Source: Manis javanica
Taxonomy: Eukaryota > Chordata > Mammalia > Pholidota > Manidae
Length of the DNA stretch: 64,000 nucleotides
Assembly (NCBI RefSeq): GCF_040802235.1
Contig: NC_133156.1
Location: 115,474,173 to 115,538,172 of the forward strand
Direction of reading: 5' to 3'
Shown: in pieces, positions 52,931 to 64,000 of the stretch
Numbering within the stretch: the first letter of the stretch is position 1
Layout of the letters: the number at the start of each line of letters is the position of its first letter
The notes under the pieces: model-generated
Databases searched by the model: none
Seen by the model: only the letters and a program-made list of their open reading frames with translations
What the model was told of the DNA's origin: nothing
Position numbers and translations under genes: made by a program

Positions 52931-53718
52931 TCACTTTTCAGGTCACTAAACAATATAATTGGGCAATCATTCCTAATGCCCATCTCTAAAGCTAGATTTT
53001 CAATTCCTTTCTATTTTCTTCTGTTCAAATGAAGATTGAGGCTAATGCACATTATAGGGATTCTGACTTGTATATACATACACAAGTTCTTCTGATTAGC
53101 TCCCTCCAAATTACAGTGACAGAGGTCAAACTCCCAAGTTCACCTTGAACTGATTCTCCCTCTCAGAATAGCAGCCTGAATATATTAGGTTGAACCAAAA
53201 GAAATGGTCACTTTTGAAGGCTGTAAACTATCAGACTGGTAATTTCATATGCTTCAGTATAGCACAAATGTCCAACTGTCCTACAAAACATAAACACTTT
53301 CTACAATACACCTGTAGGTACGTACTCCTTCCAGCCAAACTTTCCCCAGTTTAGAGTTATTCTTAAAGAAGAGATCCTCTAAGAACTGTCTGTTACTCAA
53401 ATTCGAATGGATTATCATGATATTTTATTCTTTGTGCCTCTTAATTCTTGGCAGGGACCTGATTCTGTCTACACCTGGGTTATGAGCAGGGTGAGCAATT
53501 AGGAGTTGCAAAGGGTTGAGTGTGAGCCAGGAAGACTGGAGGTGCAGTTGCATTATAAAATAGAGCCCTTAAAACATTAAATCTGAAGATAGAAAAAAGA
53601 AAACGTCCTTTTAGGGCAAGGTGCAAAAGAAAATGCAAAGAAAACAGAACAGCAGAATATTCAACCAAACTTTACGGTTAAATCTTTGCAAACTCAGTGA
53701 AGTGCGTTCGCTTTAGAG

Positions 53719-53729
53719 CACACGTGTGA
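53719..53729. promoter_or_regulatory. CACACGTGTGA: E-box within a T-box-like inverted repeat
   Basis: CACACGTGTG is a perfect 10-bp palindrome centred on the E-box CACGTG, followed by A to give the GTGTGA T-box half-site. It lies about 1.6 kb upstream of the FGF10 ATG. TBX4 and TBX5 are established FGF10 regulators; whether this site is used is unknown. Confidence 0.3.
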
Positions 53730-54001
53730 TTCAGTGAGAGACCCATGTTAGCAATTAAAAATCAGTCATTTCGTCATTTCGGTCCCTGATTTCATTTGCA
53801 CCAAGAGAGGGGCAACTTTTAAGGGTGACGATAAATCTCCCTGAGCTTGAAAGGCAGAGAGGGCCAAAGTGTGAACTTTTTACTTCAGCAACGGAAGCGA
53901 GAAATCAGTGATTCATTAAAGCAGAGACCTCCTTGGAAGCTGGCAGAAGAGGAGGAAAGGAAGCTAATTATGTCTCCCTTTTCGGTGCTCGCTCCGACCA
54001 G

Positions 54002-54008
54002 TTTATAA
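54002..54008 (+). promoter_or_regulatory. Candidate TATA-like element
   Basis: TTTATAA lies at the upstream edge of the GC-rich block. If used, it would place a start site near 54035 and give a leader of about 1.3 kb. A CpG-rich promoter may not need a TATA box, so this is only a candidate. Confidence 0.25.
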
Positions 54009-54145
54009 TCTGCTGCTTTGGGAGGTTTACCCTCAGCATCTTCTGCTCTCTCCCTCAGCCCTCCCCTCCTTCTGGGAGCGAGAGGAGGGAAAAGCCAAGC
54101 ACCGAGCTCCAAGCTCCAGGTGGCTCTCAAATGCTTCACTGCCAA

Positions 54146-54170
54146 GAGAGAGAGAGAGAGAGAAAAAAAA
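54146..54170. repeat. (GA)n / A-rich simple repeat
   Basis: A run of about ten GA units followed by A-rich sequence, in the FGF10 upstream GC-rich block. Confidence 0.85.
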
Positions 54171-54955
54171 CAAAACTCCGACACAGGAAAACAAGTGAGA
54201 AAGGGGCTCCCCAGAGGGGATTGGTTCATGCTGGTGAGAGCAAAATTCGGAAAGCACGAGGATCCAGCTCGCGCCGGTGGCCAGAGCAGCGAGCACCAGG
54301 GCGCTCCAGCAGCAATTAGGCGGAGCTGGAGGCTCCCGAGGCGGCTGCGGCTGCACAGCAGCGGGACGGACGGCAGCCCCCGAGCGTCTCCTCTCCCCGC
54401 TCGCCGGCTCTCCCCCCTCTCGGCCCCCTCCCCCCTCCCACTCGCTGGCGTTCCCAGCAGCCGAGGGTTTCAGATGTCCCACCGCAGTTTGACCCCCTCC
54501 CCCCGCCTCTCCACCCCTGCAAATGAGGTTTGACCAGCAGAGGCAGAGCCCACCTCTGGCTCAGAATCACTGACATTTAGACTCCAGGCTTCAACCTGTT
54601 TACAAGCGGGCTTTCCAAAGGGAGAAGGGAAGGGAAACAGGGCCAAACAAAACACCAACCGCCATTCCCCCCCCAGCAAGAAGTGACTTTCTGGAGGCTT
54701 CAAATCAACAGGCACCACCAAAAAGAGAAAGCAAGAGAGGGAAGAAAACAACGGCGAGCGGGCAGCTGACTCCAGTTCGGACAACTCCAAAGGGACGTAC
54801 TTCCAGAACTGGGTGGCCGGCTGGGCTCTGCGGAGAGGGACCAGAGGGTGCCAACCGCAGAGCAACGAGGAGAGCTCCGCCAGCCTCCCACCCCAGCCCC
54901 TTAGGTTTTGTTCACCGTGCTGTCATCTGTTTTTCGGACCTTTTTTGTGCATAAC

Positions 54956-54991
54956 ATGGTGAAGAAAGGAGTGAAGAAGAGAACAAACTAA
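54956..54991 (+). other. Upstream ORF in FGF10 leader (11 codons)
   Basis: ATG GTG AAG opens an 11-codon frame ending in TAA, about 325 bases before the FGF10 ATG. G is at +4. The encoded peptide is lysine/arginine-rich and resembles nothing I know. It matters only if transcription starts upstream of it. Confidence 0.4.
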
Positions 54992-55158
54992 CTCCTGGGG
55001 GAGTGAAGATCGCTGGTGACCAATACCACCGCCGCCGCCGCCGCCAGCTCCTGCGTCCGCGGCCACCCACGTCCACCGGTCACCCGCAGACTCGAGAGGC
55101 GCGCGGCCGCGGATCCGAGAACGGGGCGAGGAGAGGCAGCCGGCCCTTCCGAGGAGTG

Positions 55159-55643
<485 letters not shown>

Positions 55644-58600
55644 AGCAAATGCACGCTCCCCTCCTTCCAATTATCCACCCCCACCCCACACGGGGGAAAT
55701 CTGTTCCAGATGTGGCCAGCTAAATATTTACGTCCCCAACCCCTGTAAAATGATTAAGTGAAATACTTTCACACTAAGCCACCCCCCTCCCCGTGTATAC
55801 ATTTTGCTGCTGCACCCCCTCCCTTCGGCGCGGCTCCCTCCACACCCCCCACTCCTTGCCACCCTATGGGCCGCCCTTCTGGCTTGTCACTCGCCCGACC
55901 ACGCAGGGCTCCTACGAGCTGCTGCAGTGCCGTGATGCCTCCCTCTCTGTCTCCATCGTCCTTCCCCGCCTCATCCCGAGGTCTCCTTTCCCTCCCTTCT
56001 GGAAGTGGCTCAAGTAAACACATTGTTTCTTTTCCCCGGCAATCTTATTAAGAGTTTTGGGGCAGTTTCCTCAAGCTGAAAATAATTATCTGCTGTCAAT
56101 TATAGGGGCTTTATGGGAACTTTATTCAAGAAAAGAAAGTCAATTCCACTCACTCCCCACCCCACACCCTTATTACTCTACCACCCCTCTAGATAGGAGT
56201 AAAAGCATTTTTCTGGTTTTGATTTTTTTTTTTTCCGTCCTTCATGTTGGTTTGAGTGATTGCAGTCCATGAAGTTAGCTTCTCAGGCACCACCGCTGCT
56301 ATTTGTCTTCTGCCTGCCTTCTCTCTTGGTAACATGATGCTCATGTCTGCATTGTCAACAGCATATGCGCTGCTCTGTGGTGTCCTGGTGTACTCGTTTC
56401 TTCGGAAACCTCTCATGTTGCAGAGCCGTACTACTACAGCATTGTAAACATCTGGGACTGGATTCACACAGACCTCACACAAATTTCATTGTCATTCTTT
56501 TATTTTCAAAGTAAAAGTCATGAGTCTTTCCATGCTGTAGTTTGTCGGGTAGGATGAGGTTTTCTTCTCAGTACAAATTGTGACCTGGAACCCTTTCCTT
56601 TTTCCTTTCTCTCTTTCTTTCCTTCTTCAGCTCTTTCTCTTCTTTCTTTCTGTAGGGGTGTGGACTGGTAGGGGAAGGGAGAACTAGAAGAGGAGGGGTG
56701 GATATTGTGTCTCTTCTTGAATCAGGCCAGCAAAGCCGGATTACTCTGTTGGCTTCCTTTCCTAGTTACTTTCAAGTGGTGAGACTTATTCATCCTCTAT
56801 TGATTGCTGTTTGAAAGGATCCTGAGGCTATGTAATGGCACACTGAAGACAGTAGACGAGGACATTTAAAGATCTTTAATGACCATTTAGCATGATCTCA
56901 ATGGTACTTCCAAGTCACCTTTTAAAAGGACCTTTTCATGTCAATTGCTTGGGAATTGCAAGCACATATTTGCCCGCTAACTTAAATATATGGGTCATAC
57001 ATTTCAAGATTCCTTGGCGCAGAAAGTGTCTTGTACTCAGGAAATATAGGTCTCCAGAATTTACCATTTCCATTTTAAATAAAGATTTACAAGAACTAAG
57101 ACTTAGCTTTCTTATTTGGGGACTCACATACACTCAACATTAATTTCTGTTTCTCCTCACCTGCTGCTCCCATTTACTAAAAACACCAATATGTATTCAA
57201 GTAATAAAAATATTTGTAGAAGTTATTTTAAAGTGTTCCATCATATGTTTCATACTAGAGATGTTAAATAATCCATTACTTATATTTTTTTCCACTCTGA
57301 TTCATAGAAAGTGACTGAAATAATGCCAGTTACGATAAGTATATATATATTTTTGGTTGAAAGTCATTTTTTACCTGAATTCATTACATACTATGTAAAG
57401 ATGTTATGGTTCTGATTTAAAAATCAATACTTTTTTTTACTTCTAAAACAAGAGTTGTGGTGTCATCAGTAGGACATTTGGGAAGAAGTGGTTCAAACAC
57501 TTACTGAAGAGCTGGGAGTTAAAAAAAATTCCCAGGGACTGAAATTCTCTGTATTTTTAGTACCTGAGGATAACTCAAAGAAACATAATAAAATTTCAAT
57601 GTTAACCTTGAGGAAACCTTATTCTTTTCTATTTTTTGGACACTAACTTGACTTTGTTATATTTGAGTGGATTTCTGATGTGATGCAGAACCAATCTACT
57701 CATTTACTTAGGCAACTTGAATTACTATTTTCTAAAATAATGATCTTTGTGAGATTAACTGTTTAGTTACTTGACTTCCAGGATACACATTGAATTACAT
57801 TTTTAAAATCAGAATTATCTGCAAAGGAAAAGGTGTATATTTCTTACTGCACAATAATGAGGGTAGACAGTTCCTATCCTAACTGTCCACAATACACTAA
57901 TATCTCTTCCTCATGATAAGGTATACTAATAGTCTTTGTTAAAATGACAATGTTACATACAGTAATACAATCTTAATCAGTGGTTGAAAATGAAAGGGGT
58001 GGGGCTTGCTCTGTTAACTAATGTCAAACCATAAATAATTTAGGCTTTCCAAGAACATCTGTATCAAGACACAGCAAGTGCAACGTACAGGTTGAAAAAG
58101 CTTTAATTTCACATGTGGCCAGGTAATCAGAATGCTGCTACAATTTCCAGCTGGACTGATTCAGCAAAACTACATGGTATGATTAAGATATTATCTAATG
58201 TTGTATAATTACATGTGAATAAACTTATGCCATGTCTATAGGGTAACGAGCCAGCCAGACCACCAAATGGTAGCTGTTCAATATTAGGGTATATAACTTC
58301 TGAAGACTGTCAGTTCCTTGTCCAAAAACCACATTTCAGTCACATTTTCCTAAACAATTAATTATTCTTAACACTCAAAGCTGTTCTTTTGAGGTTTGCT
58401 TATTTGAAGCTTAATTTTCTTTGTTACTTTTTTTCCTCATATTATTGCTTCCAAAATATCGTAACATCTTACTTAAGAGGTTATATGTTTGTGATGTCCT
58501 GGGCAATTAAACAACTGTTTTACCAGCTTTTTGCCAGCAAAATGCTAACAAAAGGGTAGTAAGGAAATCACCCACAGGCATTGCAAAATCATTTTTAACT

Positions 58601-59902
58601 TCTACCTCCAAAGCTGATTCCCAGAAATTGGATAGTTCTAAAAATATTACATGTGCTAAAGAAACTCTTCTCAATTTGGGTGACGATAATTTCTTTCTTT
58701 TAAGGGGGGTTGTATTTTTGGTTTGTTTCTTTGCCATTATATGAGAATAGAATAAAGGGAACAGATAAATTATATTTCTCCTGCTAGAAGTCTGAGAAAG
58801 CTTGAATAATTTAGAATAGCTGTGGTGTATCTGTCACTAGATATGCTTAGGCTCATTTAGGTTTGTTTTATCATTCTTTACATCTAGAGCTTTGCCCTTG
58901 AAACATTACCGCTCGGCTCCAGTTCTGGCCTCCTAGAAAGGCTGGATACAGCTGTGAGGTACCCTTGCAACTGGGACTGGTGGACTTATTTTTGGATGTG
59001 AGTAAAACAGCTGTGGGCTTCTCCTGTGGTTGTCACTTGTAGAAAAGGCGACCTAATGAAAGGAAAGTGTATTCCTAAACTTGAGACAGCCAAGGATGGA
59101 TATTCTACAAATGGAGAGCCATAGTGCTTGTAAGTCTTTCTGGGAAAGGGGTATAGGAGACAATAGAGAAACCAGGATGTACTGAGTATTTAGCATGTGC
59201 CCTATTTCTTTAAATATATATGTATATATGTAATATTACTATGATTTAGATATAGCTGTTCACATTTCTCAGATATGAAAACTAAACCTGAAAAAAGTAA
59301 ATTACGTAAGGTCATTCAGCCAGAAATAGGCTGGGCTAGGATTCAAAGCTTAAGTCTATTTGGTTACATCACTTGTTTCTTCTACTGCTCTTCTACCAAC
59401 AACACTGATACCAATATATTAGATTAGACACCCCAAACACTCTAAAAAAGCAAATTACCCAAAACCTTGATTGTTTCTTGCTATGTACACCAATAGTTCC
59501 TCAGAATGAAACTGGAACATTAGTACAGTGACAGCGCCAAAGAAATGAAATATCTTAAAGTTATTACTGCAGGAGGCTACAAGGTCTCAGGCACTGTGAG
59601 TGCATTCTCTAGGTGAAGTATCTCTTGTGATATTATTACATTTGGGAATATATTTCTCATAGGAACACAACACACATATCCATCAACCTCACTTAGTTGA
59701 ACAGAGGGCATTAGAAATATATGACCTTTTAAGAAAAATCCATGAATTCATCAAATATAGTAATTATAGCTGAGGGCCAAATGTTTAATTGTTCCCATGT
59801 GTAATAAAATAATTTGATTGTATTTTGCATACCAGTGTGAAATTGCGCTGCTGCCGAAACTTCTGATATATGACTCTAGAAAAGGGCAAAGTCTTTGCGA
59901 AC

Positions 59903-59907
59903 TAAAG

Positions 59908-59945
<38 letters not shown>

Positions 59946-59961
59946 ATATATATATAGCTTA
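59903..59961. repeat. (TA)n tract forming an inverted repeat
   Basis: AAGCTATATATA at 59905 is mirrored as TATATATAGCTT ending at 59960, with a TA run and AAAATTAAA loop between. It can fold into a hairpin or cruciform. It lies in FGF10 intron 1. Confidence 0.8.
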
Positions 59962-62900
59962 ATATATATAGTAAGAAAGCTTTAAAATGAGTCCACAAAT
60001 CAAAAAGGTACTTCACCACATATAAATGACAAATTATTGCCTAGGATTAAAGCTTTACATTGTTACTTTTTAATCAGGACTAGAGTTTATTATAAGAGTT
60101 AAAGTAAGAAAATACTTCTTGAGGAAAATAGGGACTCAAATATTATCTCCTAATAAATATATAACAGCTTTCTGGGAAGAAACCTATATACAACATGTCT
60201 TATTTAAATTGTGCTTGTTTCTAGCATTTGGTTGCATAATTTACAACCAGCAGCATTTAATCATGAGCATTGAGGATTTATGAAGGTGAAAGTCACTGTA
60301 TTTAATGTTTACATGACACTATCCTGTTACCTTTACTGCATTCCTACCATATGGACCCTCCACTTTGATGGCATTATCATAAATCCATTAAAAATGCACA
60401 ATTACAGAGAATTGCCTCTTCATAAATCTGAAGATCTATTTATAACCATCTACTAGAAGAAATACAAGAAAACAGTTGGCAGAAATCACACGCCGATATT
60501 GGAGTATGAGAACTCAGAGACACCAATTTCTAGGTAGGTCATGGGTAGTTCAGTAATTGTTTCACCAAAGGTATGGACCACTCTTTAAAAATAGGTGTTT
60601 TCAAAATGATATTTAAGCACAGAATTTAAAACAAGAAGAATCATGTCTAACAGAATGAAGGAAACCCCACTGTATATATGTTTTCCTCTGCATTTCTACT
60701 GACCACTTTCAAGTAAAAGGCCTTATACCAGTTCTTTAGTGTTTAATGAACTCACAGGAGAACATGAATAAGCACTCTAAGTTCCTAAACAATTACCTTA
60801 ATGTTCAGAGTCAAACCCCATTTCTTATCCAAATGCCTGACTTTCCAAATGCCAAAATGTTGGAAAAAAGTTGACAGCTCATTTGAAATGGAGCTAATGT
60901 TCCTCACATTTATGAGCTGCCTATGAACATCTACATCTTTCCTAAGCCTTAAATGCCTGCATGCTTATCCAAAATTGTAACACAAATGATATTTCTTTAT
61001 TATGCTTCAGAAGGAAGCATAATACATGTGTGTTAGTTCAAAGTGATTTTAATCTATCTTAACATTAATTCTGTGAACTTTGCAATGAGCAGTAATTCAG
61101 ATGACATTTTTAGTATTACAGTTCCAACATTTGTCAGCATGAATAGTTGAGGTTTGTTTGATGCAAATAAGTAAAATATTAGCATTTCCCTCCCAGAAAT
61201 TAAAGTTCTCTTTTAATTTTCCAGTAAGATGGGGCATTGGATTCATGTTTATGTAATTTTAATAGTTTTATCACAGTCTAGAAAAGTAATGAACTTCATT
61301 TTGTCTCCAGTTCTTTATGCAGAAATATCTTTATTTTTCATGATATATCACAATAATTTAAGATCATTTATGTTTGACATTTAACCAGTGGTGTTTGTAC
61401 TTGCTTTACAGATTAAAAGTATCTACTTTTCATAATTTTTTTCAGTCTGTTACCTTTACTTGTGCCAGTCATTCAGTATAACAAGTAATAACCTAGAAAT
61501 GTGCCTTTAAAGTTAGTGAAAGAAAATCATACCTGTATCTTAGGAAGTCACTCTGATACTGAATTAATGAATACAAAATATTGATACTTACAGAATCAGT
61601 TTAAAACCAATACTTAATCAGTATAGATACTATACAAATAGAAAGTTTCCAGATATCTAAAAGGGAGCCAGGTCACCCACAAAATAATGGCTTTAAATGT
61701 TCCCTTGCTTTTAAATCAGGTCATTTGTGTTCCTTCTTTGAACACTATGTTGTAATTGGAACAATAAATCAAAGAAGACACTCAGAGTAGATTCCCATGT
61801 AAGGTGGACAACTGGACAGTGACTTTTTACTGCTGCTAACACGTGCTTCCAATTACCATTTGATAGATTAATAGTGCTGGCAGTAAAGCATTGCCTCATT
61901 TTATAGTTCACCTAGTAATTCTTTAACCTAAATCTGTTCACTGTTACCTATATAGAATCTGTCAGTATGTGTGTTATCATTAATGAGGAATTTTCGAATG
62001 TTTGGCATGCTTCTTATAAAGAATGATGACATTGAAATATTAATTAACCACCTAATTAACCATAATAGAAGACATAAAGTATTAAGTCAATATATTCCCA
62101 ACTTCAAATAATTGTCAAGTAAACATAATCTAAAAATTTCGCTAACCCTATAACTTAATTATGAATAGTGCGGGCTAACTACAACTTAATTCTCAATAGT
62201 GATGACTAACTGTGAAGTTGAAAACTTTCTTAAAAAGCATTTTTCTATAATTATTACTATTTTCTTTCAGGGACCTTGTGTTAACTTGCTTTATTGATAA
62301 ACATATGTGTTAGTCCATCCTTAATCTTTTTTGGGGCATTGCCCCTGTTTGAAGATACCTTGTCATACTCATATCATCTTTACAGGTCAGGGCCCATTAG
62401 CGTCTTCCTAATAGCTCTGTCTTAAGGTAGTTATACATCTGAAACATCAGCCATCTGTGACAACTCTGCCTCTGAGTGCTGTGGATCCCTGATACTTTAT
62501 CACCCTCCATACCAGTCCATTATTTTCTCCTCCTTTGCTTGTTTCCCCCCACACCACCACCCTTTCCCCTGGTTTCTAAACTCTTATATACCATTGAGGC
62601 CAGGAAAAGGCATCCATTCTCATTGCTCAGCATCCCATGTAATATTTAGAGCTAGTGGGCTAAACCTTTTTTGGATGTGGATCCAAAACATATAGTTTAC
62701 ATTCTATGCATGAAAGTCTCCAATAATGTACATTCAACATACTCTAATAGGAGCCTCTAATTTTGAATCTCCAGTAAATTCTTTATTCCAGCATTCAGGA
62801 CAATTTCTTATAGCTTTGCCTTTAGTCAAGTGAACAGACCACAGATCAGCACTTTCTGAGAATGGACACTGATCATCTCTTTACTGCGCCATCACTCTGC

Positions 62901-64000
62901 ATTTTTCCTCCAGGTTAAATATTCTGTTCCCAATAACTCTCCCTGTAGGCTCATTTCACCTTACTTTGAAATTGTTTTAGTACATGCAATACTTACTAGC
63001 TACTTTGTCAGTTTCCTTACCTTTTTGCCTTTGTCTGGATTCTGTAAGAGAAGGAAAGTGAAGATGATTTTAGAAAATCAAATCATTATTTCTCTTGTAT
63101 TTTTGTCATTTATTTCAAAGAGGGTGAATGCTAATCTGGAGGCCTTTAATATTTCCCACTTCCAGATTTCACTTAGATCATAAAGGTTCTCTGTATACCC
63201 CTGCCAAATGTAGTTCTTTAAAATGAAACTCATGTTCTCATTAATACTGGTTATCATAGGGAAAATGTAAAATATATATACACATATAGTCCAGGCTGAC
63301 CAACTATAGAAATGCACATATATTTATCAGAAATATACTGACACCTATAGGAGTTAGAATTTGAATTAATAGTATGCACATGTTCACGTACTCCTTTCAG
63401 TTTGGCACTGATTGCTGAATTAGATTTTTATTATATGCAGAATCTGACTATATATGTTAAATTAGTCTGTTATTTTAATCATAACTAAAAGCCAAGCTTC
63501 TTTTTATAATTGGTTTCAAATTATATGGATAAGTATAGATTTCCAAAGCCTAAACATTTTTTATTTATTAATAGAAATAGTAAAAGAAAAATTAATATTC
63601 TGTAATAGGTGAAATGGTAATACATGATACTAATTTACATACTATTTATGACCTAAAGTGAGATATATTTATAATGTTATTAATAACAGTAATTATCAAT
63701 GTAGTAAACCAGATTTCCAGGGCATTTGTGGGGAACATCTCTGTAGAAGGATACGATTCCACAAATTTAAAAAAAGTGCTAGGGATGTTAGTCAAATTAT
63801 GTGTAACAACTTCATGAACAAAACCACAAGAGTGCTCTAAAGCTGAAACAAAGTGATGGTAAAGAACATATAATTTGAATGTTAGAAACCAGAGGAAAAG
63901 CAGAAGAGGCCCCAGAGCATTTAGACACAGGCTGTGAAAGGAAGAGGAGGCGCTCTGCTGGAGTGATGAAGACAAGTGTTTTGAACTCCCAGGAAAGAGA

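Noticed and set aside
53933-54576. Overlapping frames of 71-171 codons on both strands upstream of FGF10
   Set aside because: They arise from GC-rich composition with few stops and overlap each other in several frames. They are Ser/Pro/Arg/Gly-rich with no family resemblance.
56256-56447. 63-codon hydrophobic frame in FGF10 intron 1
   Set aside because: No homology, no splice context and no promoter; length is within chance for intronic DNA.

Overview
This is nuclear DNA from a placental mammal. It is AT-rich and CpG-poor, has no bacterial-style coding density, and is full of LINE-1, LINE-2, MIR, hAT and Tigger relics and endogenous-retrovirus pieces. The only protein-coding gene I can support is the first coding exon of FGF10 (fibroblast growth factor 10) on the + strand at 55316-55637. 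It ends in a clean GT splice donor, and the rest of the window (55638-64000) is the start of FGF10 intron 1. I see no Alu, B1/B2, carnivore tRNA-Lys SINE or ruminant Bov-tA. The young L1 subfamily is therefore the only lineage marker, and I cannot name the species from it; a laurasiatherian is plausible but unproven.

Layout. 1-14500: intergenic DNA with old repeats only (L2, a MaLR-type LTR, several MIRs, MER5A-like and Tigger-like pieces). 14518-16617: a young 5'-truncated L1 on the - strand with a perfect 12-bp target-site duplication. 20452-22326: a second young L1 on the + strand. It carries a 187-bp foreign insert, 110 bp of which is a perfect copy of an L2-derived stretch lying 1.75 kb downstream. 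22660-28620: older L2 and L1. 27930-43310: a five-level nest. An old - strand L1 is split by a near full-length L1M, which is split by a + strand L1 that keeps its 5' UTR but has lost ORF1 and most of ORF2; a further + strand L1 sits in that element's tail, and a retroviral 3' half (pol remnant plus LTR) sits inside the last one. 43310-52600: mostly single-copy intergenic DNA with a (GT)28 microsatellite and a 49-bp micro-L1. 52640-55315: FGF10 proximal upstream region, with a TAAT-rich block that looks like conserved non-coding DNA, a GC/CpG-rich promoter and 5' leader, and several upstream ORFs. 55316-64000: FGF10 exon 1 and intron 1, poor in young repeats.

Functionally there is one gene. 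FGF10 is a secreted heparin-binding growth factor that signals mainly through FGFR2b in limb, lung and gland development. The roughly 55 kb upstream without any gene fits the gene-poor interval known upstream of FGF10 in other mammals, where its enhancers are spread out. Every other ORF checked is a fragment of transposon or retroviral pol, or a chance frame.

Repeat names come from pattern memory without a database search, so subfamily calls are approximate and boundaries are good to about 5-30 bp unless a duplication fixes them.
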